Origin: Acanthosepion lycidas
Taxonomy: Eukaryota > Mollusca > Cephalopoda > Sepiida > Sepiidae
NCBI GenBank assembly: GCA_963932145.1
Contig: OZ010573.1
Span: 21,710,191 to 21,774,190 of the forward strand
Reading direction: 5' to 3'
Length of the DNA stretch: 64,000 bases
Shown: positions 10,560 through 21,975 of the stretch, one piece after another
How positions within the stretch are numbered: the first letter of the stretch is position 1
How the letters are laid out: the number at the start of each line of letters is the position of its first letter
Notes under the pieces: generated by a model
What the model was told of the DNA's origin: nothing
The model's database searches: none
The model's input: the letters and a program-made list of their open reading frames with translations, nothing else
Program-made: the position numbers and the translations under genes

Positions 10560-10985
10560 TACATAAGTTTGAGTGGAGTATGAAAAAAGAGTAGTCTTAC
10601 TTTCCGTGTCTGTTTTCAGTACTGTGACATCTGCGTATCTTATGTCGTTAAGATTGTAGCTGCCAATCCTGGTAGAATTTTCAGTTCAATCAGAACTGTC
10701 TCGCTTTATAGGTTGAATAAGTCTGGTGAGAAGACACATCCTTGCCTTACGCCTCTTTTTATTTTTGTATATCTGCTGAACTCATTTTCTATCCGTATGC
10801 AGATTGTTTGCTACCAATATAGGTTCTGATATCTTTTCCGAATATGTCAAGGTCGCTAAAGCAGTTGAAACATATCTTTTGTGACGTACTTTATGGAACG
10901 CCTTTCCATCTAGCAGGGCTAAAATGCCTTGATGCACGCTACCCATATGTGAAGATGGATAAAGCGATGACATTGCTCGAAATCA
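10560..10985 (-). mobile_element. LINE-B reverse transcriptase palm fragment
   Basis: The minus strand reads a KAFHKVRHK block, YTKIKRG-type sequence, LTRLIQPI, then NLNDIRYADVTVLKTDTES. This corresponds to the RT palm of an endonuclease/RT LINE, where relatives have KAFDKVRHK, GVRQGCVLSPDLFN and IRYADDTVL. The second catalytic Asp is lost (YADV) and frameshifts separate the blocks. No endonuclease or C-terminus is attached. Confidence 0.65.
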
Positions 10986-11394
10986 AATCGAAACCATCAG
11001 TTATAGTAGAAGTTTTAATTATCACAACAATAAATTTCCATTTTATGACGTTATTTGTCATTTAAGTGAAATGATACTGATATATGAATACATTTTGATA
11101 TATATTAATTTCTAAGTCTCCTATAGTTTTTGTAAATGCCATACCTTCAAAATGCAGGAAACAATGACTCTCCACAACTTTCTTTTCTTTTTTTTGTCTT
11201 CGAAAATATAATGGAATCATTTCATGTTGACTTCTCTATTTTGAATTCATTTTTTCTTTTCCAGGACTGGCAAACAACCAAGACTTCTAGGTCCAGTGCT
11301 TATGTTATTTAATCCATATCTGGGAGGTATGATCTACATTAATGTCTTCTTCAATAGTATTAGTGAAAAGTGAACACGACGATAATCGTTGCGC
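10986..11394. other. Unassigned DNA with a LINE-B scrap
   Basis: 'caatgactctccacaacttt' at ~11162 is a minus-strand scrap of the LINE-B C-terminus. Otherwise nothing is recognised. Confidence 0.35.
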
Positions 11395-11520
11395 TACATG
11401 CATGTGACGTCACCCCGGCCTCTCTGCCCCCGTGCTATCCTGTGACGACCAATGTGACTTGGTATTGGTCGGAGTGCCAAATGTGACGTTCTAACCCTTG
11501 GCTGATTCGGATGTGAATCT
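11395..11520. promoter_or_regulatory. CRE/CCAAT cluster, possible promoter or LTR
   Basis: A full palindromic CRE (tgacgtca) lies at ~11405, followed by an inverted CCAAT pair in 'gaccaatgtgacttggtatt' plus 'ggtc' and further 'tgacg' half-sites at ~11452 and ~11484. The stretch is GC-richer than its surroundings. It could be a retroelement LTR or an enhancer. No TATA box or gene is attached, so this is only a candidate. Confidence 0.3.
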
Positions 11521-13239
11521 GGTTAGATTCGGTATCAGTTTTGTCGTTCCCAGCTCGCCTCCAACGTCTGGTTACCGAAGTAACTGCTATGACTTCTAGT
11601 CTAACCTACCCACATTGTGACTTGATCTTAGGTAGACGAAATCAATCAGTCGTCGGGCTGTAATGCAAGCCGAATTCGAGCAAAGGTGACATCGCACAAG
11701 TATATGTAAAAGAAAATAAAGAAACAACTCGAAAGGTTCAAATGTGTTAAAAAAAAGAATAACAAATATTTTTATATCTGGTTGCTGAATACAGGCCTGC
11801 GTCTTTCTCCCAAACCGCTTCTATGGATACGTGACACTTTGCGTTTGTTAGGCGAGTCTTAATATCTTAAGTTGTTTTTCAATAACTGGTTTTTGGTATC
11901 TTCAGGCGATATTCGTAAAACTTGTTTTGGTGGTGTGAGTCTAAGTCGTTCTTCAAAAATAAATTGTTTTTGGTTAGAAGTTGAAGTCAAAATGCGTGGA
12001 TATCTTTCAGACAGCTTCCTGCGAGGCTGGTCTGCGAGCTCACAGCTCAACTCTGTCTGCGTCTGTCCGCGTCTCTCTCTCCAACCTCCGTCTCTCCAAC
12101 TGTCGTCTACTCGCTGCGACTCTGTTTATGGACGCCGACCAAAACCGGGTGTGGGCCTGTCGTGGTTTGGGTTCCTCCATAATTCCAAATCCACAATAAG
12201 GATTTTCTTTGTTTTCGGACAGGAAAATTTATCACTTTCCATTTTTGGAAGTCCATTACTTTCTGCTTTAGAAGGTTTCTTAAGGGAATCGTCCTCCCAA
12301 ATTCTTCCTTTCTCATATTGGTATCTCATATCAATCCCTTCAGTGGGCGTCAACAGGTTTCCCTTCTTTCTCATAGTGGTATCTCACCCACCGCTCACGC
12401 CACCACTCAGCCAATGACGCTCGGTAGCGCGGGTGTGGCCAGCCTGGCCTCAGTTTACAATTATCGCTCAAAGAAAAAAAAATTATCTTCCGTTTTTCTT
12501 TTCTTTCTTTTCCTCGACCAGACCCCTAAGACTTGTAGTGTGGTCCTTAATCTCTATCTTAACCGAATGTCATCCGGAATTTATCAACGACATTTTCGTC
12601 AAATGATTATCATCAGAATCTCCTTATATCCTTAACGCCTTCGTACTTCTGTCGCCACAAGTCTGTTCAGGTAACAAACTTTTATCATGTTCACGTCTGG
12701 ACATAAAACAGGTGTATTTTCCCAAAGCCAAATGATATCTCCGAAAGATAGTTAATGGTTTATTCTTTCCCTTTTTCTCTTTTCCCTTCCTTTTTCCTTT
12801 TTCGCAGCTGATCTTTTTCTCGGTCGGTACTTGACCTAAATTTGATTATCTTTTAGCATTCTGTTTTGTAGGCCACTTGACCAATTTGAAATTTTCATTA
12901 TTGCCATGGACAGATTGCTATCTTTTATTCGCCGCGTCATAGCATAAATTTTTTATGAATTTCCTATCTTTCGCGAAAAAAAAATACCTTTTTTTTTCCA
13001 AATGAAAATAAAATCTTTACCACTTTTCTTTGTTAAAAATAATAACATCGCTCAGTATGTCTTTCGGGATAGCTTCTTCTCGCCTTAAGTATTTCTCGCT
13101 TTTAATTTTCACGCAACCGCTAAATAGTGTCACATGCATATCCATTTCTAAGGGCCAAGTTAAAAAAAAATAATTCCGTATTTGGTCGCTAGATTTGTAA
13201 TCACACGAACAAGCGCTTTATTTTACGCATATGTTAATA
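11521..13239. other. GC-richer unassigned region, possible retroelement leader/LTR
   Basis: About 11.5-12.6 kb is less AT-rich than the rest, with CT-rich 'gtctctctctccaacctccg' and 'ccaccgctcacgccacc'. Long overlapping open frames exist on both strands but show no domain motifs. Degenerate LTR or untranslated retroelement DNA is possible; no target duplication was found. Confidence 0.3.
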
Positions 13240-13323
13240 TGTTAACACGTTTACATATGTGTGTGAGTAAACATAGATATCATTGGACTGTAATACATGA
13301 GAAATTGATATATATATACATAC

Positions 13324-13388
<65 letters not shown>

Positions 13389-13712
13389 TATATATGTGCA
13401 TATATATATGTGAGTAAAGAAAGATATCATTGAACTGTAGCACATATATGAGAAATTGATATATATATGTATATATATGTATATATATATACATATATAT
13501 GTATATATATATCAGTATATATACCTATATATATACATATATATGTATATATATATATGTATATATATGCATATAATATGTGAGTAAACATAGATATCAT
13601 TGTACTATAGCATATATATGAGAAATATATATATATATAAATATATATGTATATATATGTACACACATACATATACACACACACACGCATATATATATAT
13701 ATATATATATGG
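13240..13712. repeat. Compound TA/CATA block with three copies of a ~55-bp unit
   Basis: The unit 'gtgagtaaacatagatatca...gagaaattgatatata' starts at ~13263, ~13411 and ~13581, each followed by an independently expanded TA/TGTA tract. Confidence 0.85.
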
Positions 13713-14017
13713 GTGAAGGATCTGTGATTAAGTGTTTGTGAATCTTAATCTGAAGATAGGACTGAGTGTCGTAGTTTGGGGAATAATAAGAAAAGAAAAG
13801 AATGCAAGATTTTACGTGCCAACTTGAAGCACGTCTCGCAGACATCAAAGACAATGGCAGAGCGGAACGGTAATGTTTCTGAACAAAGGCAGCGAAAAAA
13901 CACATTCATTCTCCAAGAATAACACGTAGCTGAAGAATCCTGATTTTAGAGGAGAGACAAAGATAGATTTACCTGCTCAAGTGGTAGACTGAAAACTCCT
14001 TCAGCCTACTGCTCATA
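13713..14017. other. Unassigned DNA
   Basis: No feature recognised. Confidence 0.4.
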
Positions 14018-14018
14018 T

Positions 14019-14053
<35 letters not shown>

Positions 14054-14128
14054 TACATATGTATATATATAAATTTATATACGGGGAGCGAGAGAGAGAG
14101 AAAGAGAGAGAGCGAGAGCGAGAGAAAC
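14018..14128. repeat. (CA)n and (GA)n tracts
   Basis: (CA)n at 14020-14050, then a GA-rich run to about 14128. Confidence 0.9.
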
Positions 14129-14884
14129 GCAGTGTCCGTCACATATTTATTACTATATTTTTAATCTGAGTCATTGACTGTATAATGTTTAATCTCTGGG
14201 ATTAATATTTACCACTAGATTAAGTGCATTGACAAAGAAGAAGATCATGTTGAAAAATATTTGATGTTCAGTATAAATCCGTTTTGCATCATTAGGCTAC
14301 AGATTTTGTTTTATGAACTTACGTATATAGATATAGGGGAGCGTTTGCAAAAATAGGTATACAGTACCCATGTACAAAGTATTCCATATAAACAAACACA
14401 TCAATTATAACAATAATGATTTACTGTATACCTACTTTTGCATACATTTGTATATATTTGCTTGTGTGAAGTAAATCATTAAGCGAGTCGTCCAGTGTCA
14501 AAAAAGAATTTATTTTAGACAGCAGATATATATCTTTTAACGTTATTTCCAGATGTGTCAATGCACTTATTCCAAAATCTTTCTGTTAGATAAATCGAAC
14601 ATTTTACTGTGAAAATTTCAGACCAAGTGTATCGTAATGTACGTATGAGGATCTTATTGTCTCTGCCGCTTTTAAAATATTAAAGCGTTGGTTTCGTAAA
14701 TTCGGTGTTTTAGTTGTTTTGAGTTCAATCCCTGGTCCCGGGGGTACAGACACAGGCACATGCTCAATAAAACATGACAAGCAATAAATGAGCAGTACCA
14801 AAAAAGAAGACTAGATATCCCTAGACTCGGACAGTGAAACAAGAACAATCTATTCTCGTAGTGTTTTTTTTATTTATTCATTAT
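14129..14884. other. Unassigned DNA
   Basis: No gene. 'gagttcaatccctgg' at ~14723 resembles a B box but has no matching A box. Confidence 0.35.
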
Positions 14885-14913
14885 AATTGAAGGTTATTCG
14901 AATCAACAGACTC

Positions 14914-14946
14914 CTGAAGAATGCCGGAGGTTACAGCGGTTGAAAC
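14914..14946 (+). other. Hammerhead-core-like CTGAAGA/GAAAC motif, copy D
   Basis: CTGAAGA at 14914 is followed by a partly pairing stem (GCCG with CGGT) and GAAAC at 14942. It is the same layout as the SINE-3 motif at 30530-30562, with a different outer stem and loop. Self-cleavage is not shown and no cleavage triplet could be placed. Confidence 0.3.
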
Positions 14947-15184
14947 GTTATGATAATAAAAATCAAATATGAGGTTATTAGAATGCTTGTTGAGATAATG
15001 TAAATAACAAGTGTATTTGAACCTGGGGAGCCGATTTCATATTTCTTGGCAATGTCAGCTACGCCACAGACACATGCAAGATCTCACTGGGAAGAACACA
15101 GGAAAAACATGTCCGTCTCCGTAAATTCATGTGTAACCTAGGGTAGCCTAAGTAAAGGCTTAGCATTCCCGCAGCTTGTGTCTC

Positions 15185-16095
15185 AGACTGGAGGGGATTC
15201 TTCTTCTTCTTCTTGTTTTCTTCTTCTTCTTCTTCTAAGGCCGTGTCCCCTCAAGACGTAGACGATCATGACTCACCACAATTACCTGTCCTTTGGAGCT
15301 CTTAATAAATTTTGTCTACTATTATTTCTTCCAAACCCTGTTCAGTCATTCCTTTAGTGAAGCTCATTAAATATATTATGCATTGTTTTCCTATGTCCTT
15401 CTTACTTTCAATGTGTCCGATGAGAATCAGATTTTCCAAGACCTCTTTCCTCATTATTGTCGTAGCCATTTCAGCTGTTTCATTTTTGTTTCCATTTCTT
15501 AAGAAATTCTTTGTTGCTTACATATTTGGTCCATGGTATCTTCAGCATTCTTCAGTAGAACCACATTGTGTTACTTCGAGGTTTTTATTCATCTTTGAGG
15601 AGATTCTCGAGCCATCACTGTCATATAGGAGGACAGATATCACATAACAATTCAGTACTCTTTTCTTTGTTTCTAATGAAGTTTTCCTGATTCATAGTAC
15701 GTTGCTTAGCTTTTTAAAATCATCTTTAGCCATTCCAATGCGCTTTCGGATTTTAGTATTGCCCTTTCTGTCTTTTGTGAAAACACATTTAAATTTTTGT
15801 ACTTGTTTGATTTTGGTTTCTCTGATTTGTAATTTGCATTTTGGCTTCATCCTTTTCATAACAACCATGTAACCTGATTTCTTGCAGTTGATATTTAATT
15901 TTTTTCTTCTCGCTTTCCTTCACTAATTTCTGTATTAGGTTCTGTAGTTTTCTTTCTGTGTCTGCCATCAAGATTGTGTCATCTGCATATTATATGTTAA
16001 GATTGTGGCCGCTAATAATAAATCCTGTAAGAATTTCTAATTCTTTCAGAATCGACTCGCTTGAATAAGTCTGAATCAGTTGAAAAAGTCTGAAT
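15185..16095 (-). mobile_element. LINE-B RT to C-terminus, decayed
   Basis: On the minus strand the order is: ISGHNLNI, a stop, YADDTILMADTERKLQNLIQ (RT active-site loop intact, ~15990-15930), QIQxRNQNQTSTKI, TMWFY.RMLKIPWTKYVSN, ERGLGKS and LLRAPKDR near 15290. That is the RT thumb and C-terminal region in correct order, with many stops and frameshifts. The 3' end lies at a TTC-rich tract (~15200). LINE clade is not assigned. Confidence 0.75.
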
Positions 16096-16129
16096 CGAAA
16101 TATACTGCGAAAAGCTTTAGCAAGGAACT

Positions 16130-16620
16130 TGTAACTGATATCCAGTAATTAGTTAATTAACAACTATACCTAATGGTAATGTTAATATTAGCCGTTTAAT
16201 TACAAGGAAATTTTTGGCAGTCATTGATCGAACAGCCAGTGATAATGTCGGTTGAAATTCATAAAACATTTCTATTAAAACAATTTTTCTATAGGTTTCT
16301 CAAATTCAGTAATTGTTACTGTTTATCCTATTATTGATGGAGGTTTCCTTCCTAATCATTTGTCTGAAGTAGTGTGGAATGTCAACTAGTACTGATGGCC
16401 GTTTCTTTTATAATCTTTTGTCTGATGTAGTGTGTAAGTTCAGAATCTTGATTATACCATTATTTTCTCTTCGTGTTGCATGTCATATCCATTTTTTGTT
16501 GTTGCTGTTGTTGAAAGTCAACAAGTGAATATGGTTCTGGTACTTGGTAAATTTCTTTGATTGCGATTCTGTAGCTCAAGTCGACGTGATTCTATGAAGA
16601 ATGGTCCTTCCGTTCACTCG
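16130..16620 (-). repeat. Unclassified dispersed repeat, copy 1 (pair with 42880-43320)
   Basis: 'tcattgatcgaacagccagt' and the following ~400 bp match 42975-43320 in the same orientation. Both read KNCFNRxVLxIS and CSINDCQ on the minus strand. It could be the N-terminal part of a retroelement; I do not recognise the protein. Confidence 0.5.
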
Positions 16621-17199
16621 AAGTAATTTTTTAATCATTTTTAATAATTCATCTGCGTTTGTATATAGCTGATAGTTTAGATATTTCTAAACGAGATTGA
16701 CTCCATTCATGGCTTCCATATGAAAGTCGTCATACCATGAGGCTTTTTAAGAAAAAAAAACCGAAGTTTTAGGTTAATGTTTTGGTTCTTTAGTAACGTG
16801 CGGTGTTGGGTGAAACTATCTCTAGAGCAGCCTATCCAATGTTCAATTTCCTTTTCTCCTATACTAAATTTATTTTAACTAATCTGTACATCGAAGAAAT
16901 GTTTAGTATTTAATAATTTGATATCGTGAAATTTTATGATGAATTCATGATACGTGGCATCATAGTTTTCGTTTCAATTTCAGATCATTTGCTTTTGTTT
17001 CGGAAAGGTTTATTTTTAGTTCTATTTCTTTGAATACTTGGTAGAGGATGTTTTTTTTTGTTCAAGTTCATTCTTATCCCAACTATGAATACCTAGCAGC
17101 AGAATAGTCCCCCCCCTCATCATCAATATATTGTCCTCGGGAAAGGAAGCAGAAAAGTTGACTTTTATTAGTTGATTCGTTTGTGATGTGGTATGAAAT
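16621..17199. other. Unassigned DNA
   Basis: No feature recognised. Confidence 0.4.
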
Positions 17200-17519
17200 T
17201 GTTATGGGAACTGACCCATAATAATAATGGACTATTCCTGACATTATAAATACTGCGCCTCTCGCGAGGTATCAGGGGATATTGTAAGACGAGGAGAGAT
17301 AATTGAGGGCATATTGTAAGGACATTGGAATAATGATACTTGTCGAGACAACATAGTTCACTCTAACCAAATCTGATAGTCATTACTAATACTTTCTACT
17401 TCTTTCAATTATATTTCTGTTGTAATATATCTTTGTATTCCATACCTGTGTTCGTGTTATTCTTTCATTGGTTCTAACCCTGGACCATCACCGTGGTACA
17501 AGGAACTTGGACCATAACA
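17200..17519. mobile_element. Solo LTR, 320 bp, with 5-bp target duplication
   Basis: The element starts TGTTATGG and ends in the exact complement CCATAACA. It is flanked on both sides by GAAAT (17195-17199 and 17520-17524), a perfect 5-bp target-site duplication. A TATA box 'tataaata' lies at ~17246. Short TG...CA inverted ends, TATA and a 5-bp duplication are the hallmarks of a retrovirus-like LTR (Gypsy or BEL type). No internal retroelement sequence adjoins it, so it arose by LTR-LTR recombination. Strand is not certain, but the TATA position suggests plus. Confidence 0.85.
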
Positions 17520-17552
17520 GAAATACTTAGATGATCAGTAATATTAGGAATC

Positions 17553-17555
<3 letters not shown>

Positions 17556-17612
<57 letters not shown>
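17556..17612. repeat. (ATT)n microsatellite
   Basis: Pure ATT trinucleotide. Confidence 0.95.
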
Positions 17613-17613
<1 letters not shown>

Positions 17614-18004
17614 ATTGATCTGTAACCTGATCAAAAATGTTTTCCCCTCCTACAAAAGTTCTCATCAACGATGCATAAAAATACTTTACGAAACAGAAAT
17701 GAAAAATCAGGCTTAATTATTCAACTTCATACTACAATTCTGTGAATTTAATTTTTTTTTATCTTTAATTTTGTCAAATTAAAAGCTTGGCGGAGTTCTT
17801 TGACAAATGTTTTTATTATTTTCCGAAGTTCATCGTTTCACTATAAAAAATAACAGGAATAAATATATTGTCAAATATATTTTTCAAAATTTATTATTTC
17901 TTTGACTCTCCTAAAACTGGGTCATTCATATTTTACGAATTAAACGTTCACCCATTTCTAAAATCACGAAAACCAAAGAAGATTCAGAAGACCTGAAAAA
18001 AAAA
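17613..18004. other. Unassigned AT-rich DNA
   Basis: No feature recognised. Confidence 0.4.
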
Positions 18005-18483
18005 ATTGATTGTGGCATATAAATCTTGAGAAAGTGAGAAGAAAATTTCAAAGCGGTTTGACATATCCGTTTTTCAATCTTATCCATTGTTCATGAATGG
18101 AAAGAATTTGCTAATATATCAACGCTTGCAAGGTTTTTTTTTAGATTTTCTAAGAAAGAATTCAACATGGCGGGTGACTAAATTCACAAAGAAAGTTACA
18201 GTCAGCCCGCAATCGAGCATAAACGATATCTAGACAGATCTGAACGCTGGAACGGATGTACACGTTTCAACAATTTCTTTAACACTGAACCGACATGGAT
18301 TTCATGGAAGGGTTGTATGAAAGAAGAATCTACAGAAGAAAATGCATGAAATGGTTCGTTTAGTATTCGTTGAAAAATTTTGTGATCAGTCAAATGATTA
18401 ATGGAATAAAGTTATTTGATCCGACGAAATAAATATTGATTTTTTAGGACATAACCAGCAACATCATGCGGAGAAGAAGAGAG

Positions 18484-18500
<17 letters not shown>
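18005..18500 (+). pseudogene. Tc1-type transposase N-terminal half, decayed
   Basis: Across frames the stretch reads EKKISKRFDI and IVHEWKEFANISTLA (paired helix-turn-helix region), VTVSPQSS, then VHVSTISLTLNRHGFHGRVV, a stop, and NKVI-stop-SDEINIDFLGHNQQHH. This is the order in Tc1 transposases, where the last block is VIWSDETKxNLFG with the first catalytic Asp. At least three stops and two frame changes break it. A TA tract begins at 18487 exactly where the catalytic core should continue, and nothing recognisable follows. Confidence 0.7.

Positions 18501-18541
<41 letters not shown>
18487..18541. repeat. (TA)n microsatellite
   Basis: Pure TA that interrupts the Tc1 fossil. Confidence 0.95.
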
Positions 18542-18543
<2 letters not shown>

Positions 18544-18719
18544 TTATGAAAGCGGAAAATTTAGAAACACATGGTAATATTTGATTTCGCAAAACCGATA
18601 CTATGGTTTCGTCTCATCAGACCAAACGATTTCAACAACAAATAGATTCAAAAAATTTTACACGCACAGGCAAACAACGAAACATTTAAACAAAAATATC
18701 CTTTACAATAAAGATTCAA

Positions 18720-19020
18720 TATTGGGGAAAGGAAAAGAAAGAAAGAGAAGGAGAAAAAAAGAGAAAGAGAAAGGAAAAAAGAGAAAGAGAAGGGGGAGAA
18801 AGAGAAAGATATATGTATGTCTAGAGAGATATAAGGGAAATTATATAGAAAGGGAATCGTTTTGAATGAGAGTAGACAGGTTGACCTATTTTCTCCGGAT
18901 GTGAGAAGTAAGAGAGAATATATCTTCAAAAAGGAACAGAAGAAAGAGACAAAGGACAGAAAGCAAGGGAAAAAAGGAAAGAAGAAGTAAACAAGAGAAA
19001 GAAAAGGAAAAAATGAGAGG
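18720..19020. repeat. Purine-rich GAAA/GGAAA region
   Basis: Irregular A/G-only runs, read as Lys/Arg/Glu on the plus strand. Confidence 0.8.
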
Positions 19021-19130
19021 AGATTCGGAATTGGTAATTGTCAGGGTTTAAAACTGAATATATATTTAAAAATTCTCTGTAAAATCATGTAGTTATTTAT
19101 GACATCCATTTATATCCTCTTTGGAATTAT

Positions 19131-19132
<2 letters not shown>

Positions 19133-19185
<53 letters not shown>

Positions 19186-19232
19186 AAAAGAGAGAGAGGG
19201 AGGAAGGTAGGGAGAGAGAAAGAGAGAGGGGA
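19133..19232. repeat. (TA)n-(GA)n microsatellite
   Basis: TA tract directly joined to GA. Confidence 0.95.
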
Positions 19233-19319
19233 CGTGCACTATGTAAAATGTACCATGACAGTGAAACATAATGTTGAACACATCAATAGATAGGAGTTTC
19301 TTTAGAAGAGAAAGCACCT

Positions 19320-19560
19320 AGAAAGTCATTTAGATTGGGCCAAAAACATCAACTCATTCTTTTTCAAATATATTTTAGCATCAAAATGAAAATATTTATA
19401 GAAAAAGCACAGGGGAGCAACATTAAATTGGTAGAAAAGTAACTGAAATCGAGATGCCAGGTCAGAACTGATAACATTGCAGATTCTTCTTTGGACTATT
19501 TCAGCAATCTCTAAAAACATTGCAGAAGCAATAAAACAGATGTGAAAACTATATTCTATG
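19320..19560 (-). mobile_element. LINE-A C-terminal fragment
   Basis: The minus strand reads EIVQRRICNVISSDLASRFQ and FNVAPLCFFYKYFH. This matches the block before the C-terminus in the copies at 56250-56360 and 44500-44640. Short and isolated, with no 3' tail. Confidence 0.7.
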
Positions 19561-20269
19561 CATAGACAAAGGATAAACTTATAAATGTGTAAGACACATT
19601 CTGTCGATAAAAATTGTCTAACATGACGCAGTGGATCAACTCTCCCAGCAGCAGCAGACTTAACAATTAATTCAAAATATATATATTAATATACATGTAT
19701 ATAAATGAGTGCATATTGCCATTAATATACATATATTCATATATCAATACATAGGATTAATTTGAGTAAAATTGTCACTTGATGTTACCTTCAGTATCTT
19801 GACTCCAGAGTTTCGCAGACGGATCTGTTCGTCCACTCATCACGAGGTATCAGTAATTTACTGCCTATATTTTTTCAGTTTCTTCTTTTTATATGCATTT
19901 AGCGCTGGTGTAAATTTTCTTCTGTATTCTCGTTTGTGTGCGCGCTTGTCCGCACGCTCGCGTTCGCACGTCTGCACTGTTGTGCGTCGTGATCATTTTG
20001 CCCTTTTCTGTGTTTTCTTCGTTTTTTTTCCGTTCTTTCAATACGTATACATAAATAAAGTATCATATTGTTAAGTTAGCATCAGTTTGTGCTTCTGTTT
20101 ATCATAGTAGTTTATATAGGAGCGTATTCCTCACCATCGTCTCTTGAATATTTGTAAAAGGCCGACGAGAAAAGAAAAATGCAAAATTAAAAATAAATAA
20201 AACTAATTCATTCGGCTCCAAATATTGTCATTACTCATTAAATATCATTTTAATTTTGTTAATTATTTA
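19561..20269. other. Unassigned DNA
   Basis: No gene or familiar repeat seen. Confidence 0.4.
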
Positions 20270-21610
20270 AAAAAAAATTATCCATTCACTTCTCCATAAT
20301 TTAGATTTTTCTTATTTCTATTCTTTATCGCTTTCATCATATTATTTAATTTTTCTTTTTGTTCTACCCCTCTTCATTATCCGTATTCGTTATACCTATC
20401 TTCCTTATTCATATTCGCTATTACTTGTTTTTTTTTTATTCTTATCTTTATTCCTACTTCTTATTCCCTAATTTTACAGGTATTCCTTATTCTTACCCTT
20501 ATTCCATATCCTTATTCCGTAATTTTAAATCTATTCCTTACTCTTACCTTTATTCCTTATTCTTATTCATTATTTTTACCTTTACACCTTATTCCAATTC
20601 CTTAATTTTACATCTATCGCTTATTCTTAACTTTTTCTTATAACTTTATTCTACCTGTCATCCCTATTTCTAATCGTTATCATTATTCCTATTACTAGTT
20701 TTTTTTTAAATTCTTACCTCCATTCTTTATTCTTATTTCTTCATTTTATATCTATTTCTTATTCTTACATTTAATACTTAGTCTTATTACTTCTGTTTTC
20801 CTTATTCATATATTATTTATCTTTACCTCCATTACTCGCTTTTTTTATTTTTACTTTTATTTCTTATTCTTATTCCTTAATTTTACATCTACTCCTTACT
20901 CTTATTTTTATTTCTTATTCTTATTCCATATTCTGCCGTTATTCCTTATTCTTAATCATTAATCTTACTTTTATTCCTTATTCTTATTTCTTAATTTTAC
21001 ATCTATTCCATATTCTTGACTTTATTCATTAGTGTTATACCGTATTCTACCTCTTTTCCCTATTGATATTCATTATCATTAAAATTATTACTCTTTATTA
21101 TTCCTTACTGTTATTCCTTAATTTTACATTTTTTCCTTATATCTTTATCCCGTATTCTTGTTTTAGACTCTACCTCTATTCCTTATTTATAATCATTATT
21201 TTTACCATCTTTCTTTATGCTTATTCCATAATTTTACATCTATTGCTTATTCTTAACTTTATTCCTTATTCTTATTCATTATACTTACCTCTATTCTTAT
21301 TTTTACTGTTATTTCTTATTCTTATTCATTTATTGTGCATGTATCCCGTTTTAATCTTTATTATTATTCCTTAATTTTGCGTCTATTTCGTATTCTGACT
21401 TTTATTCCTTATTCTGCCAATATTCCTTATTCTGATTCTTTATTGCTTATTCTTATTCCTTAATTCTACATCGATTCTTTATTTTTAATTTTTACATCTG
21501 TTCCCCTTATTCTCTGCATTATTTTATTTCCTTATTCTTACCTGTATTCCTCATTCACTTCCTCATTTCATGATTCTCTTTTATTCTTTTTTTCATGTTT
21601 TTCTTTTCTA
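20270..21610. repeat. Degenerate (TTATTC)n pyrimidine-rich satellite-like block
   Basis: About 1.3 kb built from 'cttattcttattcc', 'taattttacatctattcc' and similar hexamer-derived units, irregularly ordered. It looks like a very old expanded simple repeat. Long Leu/Phe/Tyr/Ser frames in it are artefacts. Confidence 0.8.
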
Positions 21611-21617
21611 TATACTA

Positions 21618-21720
21618 TTAGGTTGGTGCAAAAATAATGACGTAATAATGTCGTTTTTTGACGTATTTTTTTAACGTCAAAAAACGACATTATTACGTCA
21701 TTATTTTTGCACCAACCTAA
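21618..21720. mobile_element. MADE1-like palindromic mariner MITE, copy 2 (103 bp)
   Basis: Same TTAGGTTGGTGCAAAAATAA ends and TA flanks as copy 1. Arms carry an extra GACGTAATAAT segment on both sides. The loop 'gtattttttta' is the reverse complement of the copy 3 loop, so the two lie in opposite orientation. Inserted into the pyrimidine-rich block. Confidence 0.9.
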
Positions 21721-21975
21721 TAACAGTCCTTTTCTTTTTTTGCCGTCAGTTTTCTTATTTCTATCCTCTATTTATTCCCTCTCTTTATATATATTTCAAT
21801 ATAGTTTTTCGTCTTTCTTTTTCTCCTTCTTATTCCTCGTTACTTTCTTTGTACATTCTTCTCCTCATTTGTTCCTTTTCTTTCTTTCTTTCTTTCTTTC
21901 TCTTCTAATTTTGCTTCTTTTCTATACTTTCCTTTTACCTTGATCTGCTGTTTTCTCTTTCTTTTTCAGTATTCC
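21721..21975. repeat. Pyrimidine-rich low-complexity DNA
   Basis: TTTC/TTCT-rich continuation of the preceding block, including (TTTC)5 near 21880. Confidence 0.7.

Noticed and set aside
11872..12417. A 181-residue frame with overlapping frames on both strands
   Set aside because: No domain motif, heavy overlap with opposite-strand frames, and composition explained by CT-rich DNA.
20359..21374. Membrane-protein-like Leu/Phe/Tyr-rich frames
   Set aside because: They come from degenerate TTATTC repeats; no start context or conserved motif.
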